A stretch of DNA of 64,000 bases from Ewingella sp. CoE-038-23 (GTDB lineage: Bacteria > Pseudomonadota > Gammaproteobacteria > Enterobacterales > Enterobacteriaceae): NCBI RefSeq assembly GCF_040419245.1, contig NZ_JAZHOH010000001.1, positions 620,001-684,000 of the forward strand. Direction: 5' to 3'. Shown piece by piece: positions 48,693 through 58,550 of this stretch. Under the pieces are notes generated by a model. The model saw only the letters and a program-made list of their open reading frames with translations. It ran no database searches and was not told where the DNA came from. Within the stretch, counting starts at the first letter, position 1; every line of letters starts with the position of its first letter. The position numbers were made by a program, and so were the translations under genes.

Positions 48693-50921
48693 ATGGCACA
48701 TCAGCGCACACTTTCAATGACTGCATCAAAAGGGTCTTTTCAGCGTGGAACTTTGGCATTAACTATCGCCGCCGCATTGGGAACGACAGCGTTTCAAGCC
48801 ACCGCGGCTGAGACCAGCAGCACCCCGGCGAAAAGCGATACTATCGTGGTCACCGGCAACGCCGCGGCTAACGTAGCACCGGAATCAGCCTGGGGACCGT
48901 CGCCAACCATCGCGGCGAAACACAGCGCCACCGGCACCAAAACCGACACGCCGATTGTTAAAACCCCGCAGTCAATTTCTGTTGTGACCCGTGAAGAGAT
49001 GGACATGAAGCAGCCAACCACGGTGAAAGAGGCGCTAGGCTACACGCCGGGCGTGTTCGCCAGCCGTGGCAGCTCTGCTACCTATGACGCGATTGCCATT
49101 CGCGGGTTTACATCAGTAAACACCAACCAGTATCTGGACGGGATTAAGCTTCAGGGCGATAACTATTCTGAAGTTTCCATGGATCCGTACTTCCTTGAAC
49201 GCGTTGAAGTGCTGCGTGGCCCATCTTCCGTGCTCTATGGCAAAAGTAATCCGGGCGGCGTGGTGGCAATGGTCAGCAAGCGTCCAACAACTGAGCCATT
49301 GAAAGAAGTGCAGTTCAAAATGGGTACAGACAATCTGTACCAAACCGGTTTTGATTTTAGCGATGCCATTGATGACGCGGGCATTTATTCCTACCGTTTG
49401 ACCGGCGTCGCGCGTAGCCAAGATACTCAGCAGGTGATGTCGAAAGAGCAGCGTTACGCGATTGCTCCGTCATTTAGCTGGCGTCCGGATGATAAAACTG
49501 ATTTCACCTTCCTGAGTAACTTCCAGAACGACCCGAATACTGGCTTCTATGGCTGGCTGCCGCGTCAGGGCACCGTGGTGCCTTACTATGATGCCAACGG
49601 CAAGCCACACAAGATTTCTACTGACTTCAACGATGGCGAAGCGGACAACAAACTGTCGCGCGATCAGAAGATGGTGGGTTACAGCTTCGCCCATGAATTT
49701 AACGATACGTGGACCGTGCGTCAGAACCTGCGCTATACCACGATCAGCAGCGATTTCCGTGGCGTCTATGGCAATGGCTATATTGCACCGGGCCAAATGA
49801 GCCGCGCATTTGTGCAGTCGAAAGAAGAACTTAACAACTTCGACGTTGATACTCAGGCGCAGGCCAAGTTCGCGACGGGTTCAGTGGATCACACCTTGCT
49901 GACCGGCGTGGACTACATGCGTATGCGTAATGACATCGACGCCTACTATGGCAGCGCGAACCCGCTGGACTTGGGCAATCCACAGTACGGCAATGCTGGT
50001 GTGAAGTTGAACTTCCCGTATCAGATTCTCAACCGTCAGGAGCAAACGGGTCTTTACGCACAGGATCAAGCTGAGTGGAATAACTGGATCCTGACCTTAG
50101 GCGGCCGTTACGACTTCGCTAAAACCTCAACGTTGACTCGCAGTGCAAACACCACTGCTGAGATTAACGATGAGCAATTCACTTGGCGTGGTGGTCTGAA
50201 CTACCTGTTTGATAACGGTATTTCACCGTACTTCAGCTATAGTGAATCCTTCGAGCCAAACCCAGGTGCTTCCGCTGAAGGTAAACCTTTCGACCCTTCG
50301 ATTGGTAAGCAGTACGAAGCTGGGATCAAATACATTCCTGACGATCGCCCAATTAGCCTTACTGCGGCGATCTATCAGCTGACTAAAACTAAAAACCTGA
50401 CGGCCAATCCGGATCCAGCCTTCTCTTCCTTCAGCGTGCAGTCGGGAGAAATCCGTTCTCGCGGTGTTGAGTTGGAAGCCAAAGCTGCGGTAAACGCCAA
50501 TATCAATTTGACGGCGTCATACACCTACACAAATGCGAAATACACCGAAGACACTGCTTATCAGGGCAAGCGTCCGGCAGAAGTGCCACGCAACATGGCT
50601 TCTCTGTGGGCTGACTATACATTCCACGAAACGGCACTCAGCGGCCTGACTGTTGGTTCCGGTGTGCGTTATGTGGGTGATAGCTCCAGCTTCTATACCA
50701 CGGGTGCGCAAAACAATCAGACCTTCGACGTGGCATCCTACACGCTGGTTGACGCGACCATTAAGTATGACTTAGGGCGTTTCGGCATGCCGGGCTCGTC
50801 GGTTGGCGTGAACGTCAACAACCTGCTGGATCGCGAATATGTCGCTAGCTGCTATCGTGATTATGCCTGTTACTGGGGTTCTGACCGTCAGGTCGTTGCC
50901 ACGGCAACTTTCCGCTTCTGA
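48693..50921 (+). CDS. fhuA: Ferrichrome outer-membrane receptor FhuA
   Basis: FhuA is the TonB-dependent receptor for ferrichrome and, in E. coli, for phages T1, T5 and phi80, and colicin M. The 742-residue precursor has a signal peptide ending near AFQATAAE, a TonB box SDTIVVTG and a plug domain (KTPQSISVVTREEMDMKQPT). The 22-strand barrel ends in QVVATATFRF, with the C-terminal Cys pair in CYRDYACYWG. Most of the barrel aligns closely with E. coli FhuA. External loop 4 is clearly shorter (GVYGNGYIAPGQMSRAF) and lacks the Cys pair of E. coli. A Fur-type box lies upstream; fhuCDB follow. Confidence 0.97.
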   Translation: MAHQRTLSMTASKGSFQRGTLALTIAAALGTTAFQATAAETSSTPAKSDTIVVTGNAAANVAPESAWGPSPTIAAKHSATGTKTDTPIVKTPQSISVVTREEMDMKQPTTVKEALGYTPGVFASRGSSATYDAIAIRGFTSVNTNQYLDGIKLQGDNYSEVSMDPYFLERVEVLRGPSSVLYGKSNPGGVVAMVSKRPTTEPLKEVQFKMGTDNLYQTGFDFSDAIDDAGIYSYRLTGVARSQDTQQVMSKEQRYAIAPSFSWRPDDKTDFTFLSNFQNDPNTGFYGWLPRQGTVVPYYDANGKPHKISTDFNDGEADNKLSRDQKMVGYSFAHEFNDTWTVRQNLRYTTISSDFRGVYGNGYIAPGQMSRAFVQSKEELNNFDVDTQAQAKFATGSVDHTLLTGVDYMRMRNDIDAYYGSANPLDLGNPQYGNAGVKLNFPYQILNRQEQTGLYAQDQAEWNNWILTLGGRYDFAKTSTLTRSANTTAEINDEQFTWRGGLNYLFDNGISPYFSYSESFEPNPGASAEGKPFDPSIGKQYEAGIKYIPDDRPISLTAAIYQLTKTKNLTANPDPAFSSFSVQSGEIRSRGVELEAKAAVNANINLTASYTYTNAKYTEDTAYQGKRPAEVPRNMASLWADYTFHETALSGLTVGSGVRYVGDSSSFYTTGAQNNQTFDVASYTLVDATIKYDLGRFGMPGSSVGVNVNNLLDREYVASCYRDYACYWGSDRQVVATATFRF

Positions 50922-50939
50922 TAGCCTGACGTAGTCATG

Positions 50940-50977
50940 AAAAGTGGGCACGGAACCTCGTGCCCTTTTCCATTTTT
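50940..50977 (+). terminator. Intercistronic hairpin between fhuA and fhuC
   Basis: GGGCACG (50946-50952), a 6-nt loop and CGTGCCC (50959-50965) are followed by TTTTCCATTTTTG. It has the shape of an intrinsic terminator inside the fhuACDB operon and probably lowers fhuCDB expression relative to fhuA. Confidence 0.75.
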
Positions 50978-51013
50978 GTTTCTTCAAATCTGATGTAAAG
51001 AGCGGCTAACTCA

Positions 51014-51856
51014 ATGTCTGAAAATATTATGCCAAACCACGCCGTGAATCATTCTGCCGCGCAAACTGACTCTCATGCTAATGACAGTACGTTCAGCCTG
51101 AATGAGGTGAGTTTCACTGTGCCCGGACGCACGCTGCTTGCGCCGCTGTCGCTGACGTTCCCGAAGGGAAAAGTGTGCGGGTTAATTGGTCATAATGGCT
51201 CGGGCAAATCCACGTTGCTCAAAATGCTAGGTCGCCATCAGTCTGCTTCTGCCGGGCAAATTCAGTTGAATGACACTCCTCTTGAGCAGTGGGATAGCAA
51301 AGCCTTTGCGCGTCAGGTCGCTTATTTACCGCAACAACTTCCCGCCGCCGAAGGCATGACGGTGCAAGAGCTGGTGGCGATTGGCCGCTATCCGTGGCAC
51401 GGCGCGTTGGGGCGTTTCAAACATCAAGATCGTGAGAAAGTCGAAGAGGCTATTTCACTGGTTGGCCTGAAGCCTTTCGCCCATCGTTTGGTGGATAGCC
51501 TGTCCGGCGGCGAACGCCAGCGCGCATGGTTAGCCATGATGGTGGCGCAGGACAGCCGCTGCCTGCTGCTCGACGAACCCACTTCTGCGCTGGACATCGC
51601 CCATCAGGTAGACGTGCTGGCCCTGATCCATCGCCTCAGCCAAGAGAAAGGGCTGACGGTGATTGCCGTCTTGCACGATTTGAACATGGCGGCGCGCTAC
51701 TGCGATTATCTGATGGCGCTGCGCGGTGGCGAATTAATTGCCCAAGGCACGCCGGAAGAGATGATGCGCGGCGATGTGCTTGAGCAAGTTTATGGTATCC
51801 CGATGGGCATCCTCCCGCACCCAGCCGGTGGCGCACCGGTAAGCTTTGTCTATTGA
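51014..51856 (+). CDS. fhuC: Hydroxamate siderophore ABC transporter ATPase FhuC
   Basis: FhuC is the ATPase that drives uptake of ferric hydroxamates through FhuB. The 280-residue protein has Walker A GLIGHNGSGKSTLLKMLG, the signature LSGGERQRAWLAMMVAQD, Walker B CLLLDEPTSALD and the switch His in VLHDLNMAARYCD. The N-terminal ~22 residues (MSENIMPNHAVNHSAAQTDS) are longer than in E. coli and poorly conserved, so a later start cannot be excluded. It is separated from fhuD by a single base. Confidence 0.97.
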   Translation: MSENIMPNHAVNHSAAQTDSHANDSTFSLNEVSFTVPGRTLLAPLSLTFPKGKVCGLIGHNGSGKSTLLKMLGRHQSASAGQIQLNDTPLEQWDSKAFARQVAYLPQQLPAAEGMTVQELVAIGRYPWHGALGRFKHQDREKVEEAISLVGLKPFAHRLVDSLSGGERQRAWLAMMVAQDSRCLLLDEPTSALDIAHQVDVLALIHRLSQEKGLTVIAVLHDLNMAARYCDYLMALRGGELIAQGTPEEMMRGDVLEQVYGIPMGILPHPAGGAPVSFVY

Positions 51857-51857
51857 T

Positions 51858-52760
51858 ATGTCTACGATTTTCCCTACACCTGACCTAAATCGCCGCCGTC
51901 TGCTACAGGCGTTGGCGCTCTCTCCGCTGCTGGCGGCTATTCCTTCTTTCGCCGCCACGCGCCCTGATTTGAGCAAAATTATTGCCCTTGAATGGCTACC
52001 GGCCGAGCTGCTGATGGCGCTGGGCGTCACGCCAATGGGCGTGGCGGATATCCGCAATTACAACCTGTGGGTGAATGAGCCAAAACTTCCAGCGAATGTG
52101 ATTGATGTCGGCCAGCGAATGGAGCCGAATATGGAGCTGATGCAGCAGCTTAAACCTTCGCTGCTGCTGGTGTCTCAAGGCTATGGCCCGAATGCCAAAC
52201 AGCTGGCGCCGATTGCGCCGGTGCTGGGTTTAACGGCCAACGACGGCAGCCCGAATCCGCTCCAGCAGGCGATTCGCTCGCTCAACAAGCTGGCGAGTTA
52301 CCTCGACTTACAGGAGCGCGCTGCCCAGCACCTGAAGATTTACCATGACCTGCTGGACACTACGCGCACTCAGGTGCAGCCCTTCGTGCAAAAGCCTATT
52401 CTGCTGTTCTCCTTCCTCGACACGCGCCACGTTTTGGTTTTTGGCAAGGGCAGCCTGTTTCAGGAGATCATGCTCGATTTAGGTTTGACCAACGCATGGC
52501 AGGGTGAAAGCAGCTTCTGGGGCAGCGTGAGTGTTGGCATTGAGCGTTTGGCGGCGGTTAAAAACGCCCACGCCATCTGCTTCGGGCACGGCGACGCCGA
52601 TGTCTATGCGCAGGTTTCTCGTACGCCGCTGTGGCAATCCATGCCCTTTGTGCGCGAAAAACAGCTGAGCATGGTGCCCGCTGTTTGGTTCTACGGCGCG
52701 ACCTTCAGCGCTATGCGTTTTTGCCGCATCCTGACGGCTACGCTGGGGAAAGCCTCATGA
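51858..52760 (+). CDS. fhuD: Ferric hydroxamate-binding periplasmic protein FhuD
   Basis: FhuD binds ferric hydroxamates in the periplasm and delivers them to FhuB. The 300-residue protein has an N-terminal signal with a Tat-like arginine run (LNRRRLLQALALSPLLAAIP) and cleavage probably near SFAATRP. It shows IIALEWLPAELLMALGVTPMGVAD, HVLVFGKGSLFQEIMLDLGL and NAWQGESSFWGSVSVGIERL, as in E. coli. The ATG at 51858 lies one base after the fhuC stop; a TTG at 51846 is in frame but inside fhuC. Its stop overlaps the fhuB start (ATGA). Confidence 0.95.
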   Translation: MSTIFPTPDLNRRRLLQALALSPLLAAIPSFAATRPDLSKIIALEWLPAELLMALGVTPMGVADIRNYNLWVNEPKLPANVIDVGQRMEPNMELMQQLKPSLLLVSQGYGPNAKQLAPIAPVLGLTANDGSPNPLQQAIRSLNKLASYLDLQERAAQHLKIYHDLLDTTRTQVQPFVQKPILLFSFLDTRHVLVFGKGSLFQEIMLDLGLTNAWQGESSFWGSVSVGIERLAAVKNAHAICFGHGDADVYAQVSRTPLWQSMPFVREKQLSMVPAVWFYGATFSAMRFCRILTATLGKAS

Positions 52761-54745
52761 ATCGTCGCTCTCTCAGCCTGACCTTCATCTTATTAATCCT
52801 ACTGGCGCTGGTCAGCGCGGCCCTCAGCCTTTACAACCTGCGCCAGCAACTGCCGTTCGATCAGTGGAGTCAGGCGCTGTGGCAGCCGAGCATCGATAAC
52901 GTCAATCAGATGATGTTCCATTACAGCACGCTGCCGCGCGTGGCGGTGGCGCTGCTGGCCGGTGCGTCCTTGGGGCTGGTCGGGCTGTTATTCCAACAGG
53001 TACTGCGCAATCCACTGGCGGAACCCGCCACCCTTGGGGTCTCGGCGGGGGCGCAGCTCGGCCTGACGGTATCCATTCTATGGGCACTGCCCGGCGGCGA
53101 GCTGACACAGCAATTTGCCGCAATGATTGGCGCGATAGTCATCGGGCTGCTGGTGTTTGGCATTGCGTGGGGCAAACGCATGTCGCCGGTGACGCTGATC
53201 CTTGCCGGATTGGTGCTCGGCCTGTACTGCGGCGCGATTAACGGCCTGTTCGGGCTGTTCAATTACCAGCGGCTGCAAAGCTTATATATGTGGAATACCG
53301 GCTCGCTGAATCAGCAAGACTGGAGCGTGGCGAGTTTCCTGCTGCCCCGGCTGATTATCGTTTGGGTGCTGGCGTTTGTGTTGCAACGCCCGATGACGCT
53401 GCTGGGTTTGGATGACGGCATTGCCAAGAATCTGGGGCTGGGGCTGAACGTCGCGCGCCTCAGCGTGCTGGCGCTGGCGATTCTAATGAGTGCGCAGATT
53501 GTTAACGCCGTGGGCATAGTTGGCTTTATCGGCCTGTTCGCGCCGCTATTAGCGAAGATGCTCGGAGCGCGCCGCCTGACGTCAAGGCTGATCCTCGCGC
53601 CGCTGATTGGTGCTCTGCTGCTGTGGCTGACCGACCAAATCATGCAATATCTGACACAGGTGTGGATGGAAATCCCCACCGGGGCGGCCACCGCGCTGGT
53701 CGGCGCGCCGCTGCTGCTCTGGCTACTGCCGCGTCTGCGCAACAGTATGTCGCCGCCGCCGATGGATCAGGGCGACCACGTTCCAGAAGAGCGCCACCAC
53801 TTGGTGCGCTGGGTCGGGCTGGCGCTATTACTGCTGGTCGTGGGCGTTGCCGTCGCGCTGATGGCCGGGCGCGATGCTAATAGTTGGAACTGGTCCACTG
53901 GCGCGCAGCTTGATGCGCTGCTGCCTTGGCGCACACCGCGCGTGGTAGCTGCATTTTCTGCCGGGCTGATGCTGGCATCGGCCGGTGTGCTGATTCAGAA
54001 GCTAACCGGCAATGCCATGGCGAGTCCTGAAGTGCTGGGGATAAGCTCCGGCGCGGCCTTCGGCGTGGTGCTAATGCTGTTCCTCGTCCCCGGCGACGCC
54101 TTTGTCTGGCTACTGCCAGCGGGAAGCGCGGGCGCGGCCATTACGCTGCTGGTGATTCTGGTTTCATCCGGGCTGAAAAGCTTCTCCGCCGAACGCATGC
54201 TGCTGACCGGTATTGCGCTCAGTACGGCCTTCAGCACGCTGATGGCGCTGCTGCTGGCCAGCGGCGATCCGCGCATGGGCGGCCTGCTGACGTGGATCTC
54301 CGGCTCGACTTACTCGGTGACCATGGCACAGGCGTGGCGCACGGCGGCCATTGCTGCCGTATTGCTGGTGTTGGTGCCTTTCTGTCGCCGCTGGGTGAGT
54401 ATCTTGCCGCTGGGCAGCGTGACGGCTAAATCGGTGGGCATGGCGCTGACGCCTTCTCGCTCGGCGATTTTGCTGCTGGCTGCGGTAATGACCGCGGCCG
54501 CGACGCTGACCGTCGGGCCACTGAGCTTTATCGGCCTGATGGCGCCGCATATGGCGCGGATGCTAGGCTTCCGCCGCGCTATTCCTCAGTGGATGGTCGC
54601 CAGTATTTTGGGTGGACTGCTGATGGTGTTTGCCGACTGGTGCGGGCGAATGATTATCTTCCCCGACCAAATTCCTGCCGGGCTATTGGCCACCTTTATC
54701 GGCGCGCCGTACTTTATCTATTTGCTGCGGAAGCAGGGAAGGTAG
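52757..54745 (+). CDS. fhuB: Ferric hydroxamate ABC transporter permease FhuB
   Basis: FhuB is the inner-membrane permease for ferric hydroxamates. It is a natural fusion of two BtuC/FecCD-type halves in one chain. In the 662-residue protein each half has the FecCD pattern: LPRVAVALLAGASLGLVGLL with QNPLAEPATLGVS-like NPLAEPATLGVSAGAQLG, and TPRVVAAFSAGLMLASAGVL with NAMASPEVLGISSGAAFG. Around 20 helices are expected. The ATG at 52757 overlaps the fhuD stop and fits the protein N-terminus MNRRSLSLTFILLILL. A terminator follows and separates it from hemL. Confidence 0.97.
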   Translation: MNRRSLSLTFILLILLALVSAALSLYNLRQQLPFDQWSQALWQPSIDNVNQMMFHYSTLPRVAVALLAGASLGLVGLLFQQVLRNPLAEPATLGVSAGAQLGLTVSILWALPGGELTQQFAAMIGAIVIGLLVFGIAWGKRMSPVTLILAGLVLGLYCGAINGLFGLFNYQRLQSLYMWNTGSLNQQDWSVASFLLPRLIIVWVLAFVLQRPMTLLGLDDGIAKNLGLGLNVARLSVLALAILMSAQIVNAVGIVGFIGLFAPLLAKMLGARRLTSRLILAPLIGALLLWLTDQIMQYLTQVWMEIPTGAATALVGAPLLLWLLPRLRNSMSPPPMDQGDHVPEERHHLVRWVGLALLLLVVGVAVALMAGRDANSWNWSTGAQLDALLPWRTPRVVAAFSAGLMLASAGVLIQKLTGNAMASPEVLGISSGAAFGVVLMLFLVPGDAFVWLLPAGSAGAAITLLVILVSSGLKSFSAERMLLTGIALSTAFSTLMALLLASGDPRMGGLLTWISGSTYSVTMAQAWRTAAIAAVLLVLVPFCRRWVSILPLGSVTAKSVGMALTPSRSAILLLAAVMTAAATLTVGPLSFIGLMAPHMARMLGFRRAIPQWMVASILGGLLMVFADWCGRMIIFPDQIPAGLLATFIGAPYFIYLLRKQGR

Positions 54746-54763
54746 TATCCAACTCAGAAATAC

Positions 54764-54790
54764 AAAAAGGGGCCAATTGGCCCCTTTTTT
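54764..54790. terminator. Bidirectional terminator between fhuB and hemL
   Basis: AAAAAGGGGCCAATTGGCCCCTTTTTT is a near-perfect palindrome (shown here as AAGGGGCCAATTGGCCCCTT at its core), with A and T runs on the two sides, serving both convergent operons. Confidence 0.92.
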
Positions 54791-54808
54791 AATGCTGTTT
54801 TGCAACAA

Positions 54809-56089
54809 TCAAAGCTTAGCGAAGCAGCGGCGCGCCGCGTCGATGGTGCGCTGAATGTCTTCCTGAGTGTGAGCCAGAGACATAAAGCCAGCTTCGAAAG
54901 CAGAAGGAGCCAGATAGACGCCTTCTTCCAGCATCAGGTGGAAGAACTTCTTGAAGCGCTCGACGTTGCACTTCATCACGTCCTGATAGCTGGTGACGGT
55001 TTCTGATTCGGTGAAGAACAGGCCGAACATGCCGCCAACGTGGTTTACCACGAACGGAATGTTCTCTTTCTGCGCGGCATCCACCAGACCTTCGGCCAGA
55101 CGGGTAGTCAGCTCGGTCAGGGTTTGATGCACGCCCGGCTGGGAAACCTGCGTCAGACAGGCGATACCGGCGGCCATGGCAATCGGATTACCTGACAGCG
55201 TACCTGCCTGATAAACCGGGCCGGTTGGCGCCAGCGCGTCCATCACTTCACGGCGTCCGCCGAATGCGCCGACCGGCATGCCGCCGCCGATGATTTTGCC
55301 CAAGCAGGTCAGGTCAGGCATCACGTTATAGTGCTCCTGAGCGCCACCCAGCGCGACGCGGAAGCCGGTCATCACTTCATCGATAATCAACAGCGCGCCA
55401 AACTCGTCGCACAGCGCGCGCAGGCCCGGCAGGAATTCTGGCAGTGGCGGCACGCAGTTCATGTTACCGGCCACTGGCTCAACGATGATACAGGCCACGT
55501 CGTCAGGGTATTGCTCGAACACCGCGCGGACGGAATCCAGATCGTTATAGGTACAGGTTAAAGTATGCTTGGCGAAATCAGCCGGTACGCCCGGCGAATT
55601 TGGCTGGCCCAGCGTCAGTGCGCCAGAACCGGCTTTGACCAGCAGGCAGTCAGCATGGCCGTGATAGCAGCCTTCGAATTTGATGATTTTGTCGCGATGG
55701 GTGAAGCCACGGGCCAGACGAATAGCGCTCATGGTGGCTTCGGTACCGGAGTTCACCATGCGCACCATGTCCATGCTCGGCACCAAACCGGTGACCAGCT
55801 CGGCCATTTTGACTTCCATCTCGGTTGGCGCGCCGAAGCTTAAACCGCGCTGCGCCGCTTCGATCACGGCGTTGCGGATCTCGGCGTTGTTGTGGCCAAG
55901 CACCATTGGGCCCCATGAGCCGACATAGTCGATATACGCCTTGCCATCGGCATCAAAAAGGAAAGCGCCATCAGCACGCTCAATGAATAACGGGACGCCG
56001 CCCACGCCGGAGAACGCGCGAACCGGTGAGTTTACGCCACCTGGGATTAGCGCCTGCGCCTGCGAAAACAGGCTTTCTGACTTACTCAT
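54809..56089 (-). CDS. hemL: Glutamate-1-semialdehyde 2,1-aminomutase
   Basis: HemL converts glutamate-1-semialdehyde to 5-aminolevulinate with PLP, the last step of the C5 route to tetrapyrroles. The 426-residue protein has the class III aminotransferase sites [20 protein letters not shown] and the PLP lysine region [18 protein letters not shown], with [18 protein letters not shown]. The length equals E. coli. It is divergent from clcA and converges on fhuB. The haem path links it loosely to the neighbouring iron uptake genes. Confidence 0.98.
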   Translation of the reverse strand: MSKSESLFSQAQALIPGGVNSPVRAFSGVGGVPLFIERADGAFLFDADGKAYIDYVGSWGPMVLGHNNAEIRNAVIEAAQRGLSFGAPTEMEVKMAELVTGLVPSMDMVRMVNSGTEATMSAIRLARGFTHRDKIIKFEGCYHGHADCLLVKAGSGALTLGQPNSPGVPADFAKHTLTCTYNDLDSVRAVFEQYPDDVACIIVEPVAGNMNCVPPLPEFLPGLRALCDEFGALLIIDEVMTGFRVALGGAQEHYNVMPDLTCLGKIIGGGMPVGAFGGRREVMDALAPTGPVYQAGTLSGNPIAMAAGIACLTQVSQPGVHQTLTELTTRLAEGLVDAAQKENIPFVVNHVGGMFGLFFTESETVTSYQDVMKCNVERFKKFFHLMLEEGVYLAPSAFEAGFMSLAHTQEDIQRTIDAARRCFAKL

Positions 56090-56262
56090 ATACGGCTCCT
56101 GGATTGTGCTGCTTTTGTAGAAAAGGGAAATAATGCGCCCATTCTAAAGAAGTGGGGCGCGTTATGAAATCGCTTCGCGCTGTTGGTCTGGTATTCCGTT
56201 TTCCGAAATTGGGCTTTTTGTGGTTAAATCTGCCCATCTTATTAGCCTATTCCTGCAAACTC

Positions 56263-57729
56263 ATGACTGATACCTCGTCCCACGACTCTGCTAAAGATGC
56301 TGCTCTGCGCGGGCCCCGCAAGCGCAGCGATGTTCTGCGCTATTTTCTGCGTCGAGATAAAACGCCGGTGGCGATTCTGGTGGTCGCGGCGATAGTCGGC
56401 ACCGTCGCCGGTCTGCTTGGCGTGGCTTTCGAAAAGGCGGTGGATTGGGTGATCCACCTGCGCCAATCGGGTTTAGGCGTGTTTAGCGATCATTGGATCT
56501 TGCTGCTGCCGGTAGCCTTTATCGCCTCGGCGTTACTGGCCATGCTGGGCTATTTTCTGGTTCACCGTTTTGCGCCAGAGGCCAGTGGTTCAGGCATTCC
56601 TGAGATAGAAGGGGCGCTGGAAGAGTTGCGGCCGGTGCGCTGGTGGCGGGTGATCCCTGTGAAATTTATCGGCGGTATGGGCACGCTTGGCGCAGGCATG
56701 GTGCTGGGTCGCGAAGGGCCGACGGTGCAGATGGGGGCCAATATCGGCAAGATGATGGTGGATATTTTCCGCCTGCGCAGTGCCGAAGCGCGCCACTCGC
56801 TGCTGGCAACCGGTGCGGCGGCGGGCCTTTCCGCAGCCTTCAATGCCCCTCTGGCGGGCATTCTCTTTATCATCGAAGAGATGCGTTTGCAGTTCCGCTA
56901 CAGCCTGATTTCCATAAAAGCGGTGTTTATCGGCGTGATTATGTCGAGCATCGTGTTCCGCATTTTCAACGGCGAAGGCGCGGTGATTGAAGTCGGCAAG
57001 CTGGCCAATGCGCCACTCAACACCCTGTGGCTCTATCTGGTGCTGGGCATGGTGTTTGGCATGGTCGGCGTGGCGTTCAACGCGTTGATATTCCGCACTC
57101 AGGATATGTTCGCCAGAATGCACGGCGGCAAGCTGCGCAAAGTGCTGATCATTGGCGGCCTGCTGGGCGGTTTCTGCGGAGTCTTGGGGCTGTTCCTGCC
57201 CGAAGCCGCCGGAGGCGGTTTTGCGCTGATCCCCCTCGCGGCGGCGGGGAAATACACGCTGGGCATGCTGCTGTTTATCTTTCTTATTCGAGTTGCCACC
57301 ACGCTGCTGTGCTTTGCCTCAGGCGCGCCCGGCGGGATTTTTGCCCCGATGCTGGCACTCGGCACATTGCTCGGCACGGCCTTTGGTAGCGCCAGTCTGG
57401 CGATGTTCCCGCAGTACGGCATTGAGCCTGCCACCTTCGCGATTGCCGGCATGGGCGCGCTTTTTGCCGCCAGCGTCAGAGCGCCGCTGACCGGGATAGT
57501 TTTGGTGTTAGAAATGACGGATAATTATCAGCTGATTTTACCGATGATTATTACCTGCCTGGGTGCCACCCTTCTGGCACAGTTCCTTGGCGGTAAGCCC
57601 TTGTATTCCGCCATTCTTACCCGCACTTTACAGCGGCAGGAGCGGGAAAATGCTGCCAAGGCGGAGAGTAAAGAAGCTGACCAGAGCATAAATAGACAGG
57701 ACGACGGCGCGAAAACCGCTCATACTTGA
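56263..57729 (+). CDS. clcA: H+/Cl- exchange transporter ClcA
   Basis: ClcA swaps two chloride ions for one proton across the inner membrane and aids extreme acid resistance. The 488-residue protein has the chloride-site motifs [19 protein letters not shown] (gating Glu151) and [15 protein letters not shown], and the proton Glu206 in LFIIEEM. The ATG at 56263 is selected because [20 protein letters not shown] leads directly into the conserved core; the open frame continues upstream to 56152, but those residues do not match the family. It is divergent from hemL and followed by erpA. Confidence 0.94.
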   Translation: MTDTSSHDSAKDAALRGPRKRSDVLRYFLRRDKTPVAILVVAAIVGTVAGLLGVAFEKAVDWVIHLRQSGLGVFSDHWILLLPVAFIASALLAMLGYFLVHRFAPEASGSGIPEIEGALEELRPVRWWRVIPVKFIGGMGTLGAGMVLGREGPTVQMGANIGKMMVDIFRLRSAEARHSLLATGAAAGLSAAFNAPLAGILFIIEEMRLQFRYSLISIKAVFIGVIMSSIVFRIFNGEGAVIEVGKLANAPLNTLWLYLVLGMVFGMVGVAFNALIFRTQDMFARMHGGKLRKVLIIGGLLGGFCGVLGLFLPEAAGGGFALIPLAAAGKYTLGMLLFIFLIRVATTLLCFASGAPGGIFAPMLALGTLLGTAFGSASLAMFPQYGIEPATFAIAGMGALFAASVRAPLTGIVLVLEMTDNYQLILPMIITCLGATLLAQFLGGKPLYSAILTRTLQRQERENAAKAESKEADQSINRQDDGAKTAHT

Positions 57730-57817
57730 ACCATAACGCTACCTATTAGATAATTAGGTCATTATTCAGACAGTCAATCCGGCGGCCTGAACAGAATACG
57801 GATTGGGAGTAAAAAAG

Positions 57818-58192
57818 ATGAGTGAAGCAACAATGAGTGATCCAACCGAAGTGGAAACCAGTGCCTTGCCTCTGCAATTCACCGAAGCGGCTGCCCACAA
57901 GGTTAAAAACCTGATCTCTGACGAAGAGAATCCGGATCTGAAACTGCGTGTTTATATCACTGGCGGCGGCTGTAGCGGCTTCCAATACGGTTTCACTTTC
58001 GATGACAAAATCAACGATGGCGACATGACGATTGAAAAATCTGGCGTGGCGCTGGTGGTTGACCCGATGAGCCTGCAATATCTGGTGGGTGGCTCGGTTG
58101 ATTACACCGAAGGTTTGGAAGGTTCACGTTTTATCGTGACTAACCCGAACGCTAAAACCACCTGTGGTTGTGGTTCATCGTTCAGTATCTAA
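57818..58192 (+). CDS. erpA: Iron-sulfur cluster insertion protein ErpA
   Basis: ErpA is an A-type carrier that delivers Fe-S clusters to targets such as IspG/IspH and respiratory enzymes. The 124-residue protein shows the three cluster cysteines: Cys52 in [13 protein letters not shown], and Cys116 and Cys118 in [11 protein letters not shown]. The ATG at 57818 lies eight bases after GGAG; an internal ATG at 57833 would give a start closer to E. coli, so the extra five residues are uncertain. A terminator follows. E. coli places yadS next; it is absent here. Confidence 0.96.
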   Translation: MSEATMSDPTEVETSALPLQFTEAAAHKVKNLISDEENPDLKLRVYITGGGCSGFQYGFTFDDKINDGDMTIEKSGVALVVDPMSLQYLVGGSVDYTEGLEGSRFIVTNPNAKTTCGCGSSFSI

Positions 58193-58257
58193 CGATTTGC
58201 TCATTTCTGAATCTGATTCGGCAAGAATTAAGAAGCATTAAGAAGAATTAAAAGTTT

Positions 58258-58296
58258 AAAAAGCCCGTTTGCCTTTCAGGTGAAACGGGCTTTTTT
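58258..58296. terminator. Terminator after erpA
   Basis: AAGCCCGTTT and AAACGGGCTT form a 10-bp stem around a 12-nt loop, with A and T runs outside. It can serve erpA and the convergent small gene. Confidence 0.88.
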
Positions 58297-58301
58297 GTGC
58301 T

Positions 58302-58550
58302 TTACCATTCTATGGTCACTAACTTCGAGCCTACCGAAACCCCCGGAATAGCCTCTAATTGACTCTCACTGATGCGCGGCTGACCAAAACTCTGCTGCGC
58401 GCATCTTACCGAAGGTTGTGCATTTGCCACGCTGACTTCACAGGTTGGCAGGATGGTTAAACTGACTTGAATCTCTCCACTGGTCATGCCCGCCATCGCC
58501 GCGATAGGGCTCAGTATAATCAGCGTACTCAGCAATATTTTTCTTATCAT
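58302..58550 (-). CDS. Small secreted protein, unknown function
   Basis: I do not recognise a named family for this 82-residue protein. It has a clear signal peptide (MIRKILLSTLIILSPIAAMA) with cleavage after AMA, leaving about 62 residues. The mature start GMTSGEIQVSLTILPTCEVS resembles the first strand of spore-coat-U/fimbrial-type domains (V-x-IxPxCxVS), and a second Cys (VRCAQQ) could form a disulfide. The end is SKLVTIEW. It is short for a whole SCPU domain. It lies between erpA and btuF, with a long AT-rich gap upstream. Confidence 0.65.
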   Translation of the reverse strand: MIRKILLSTLIILSPIAAMAGMTSGEIQVSLTILPTCEVSVANAQPSVRCAQQSFGQPRISESQLEAIPGVSVGSKLVTIEW

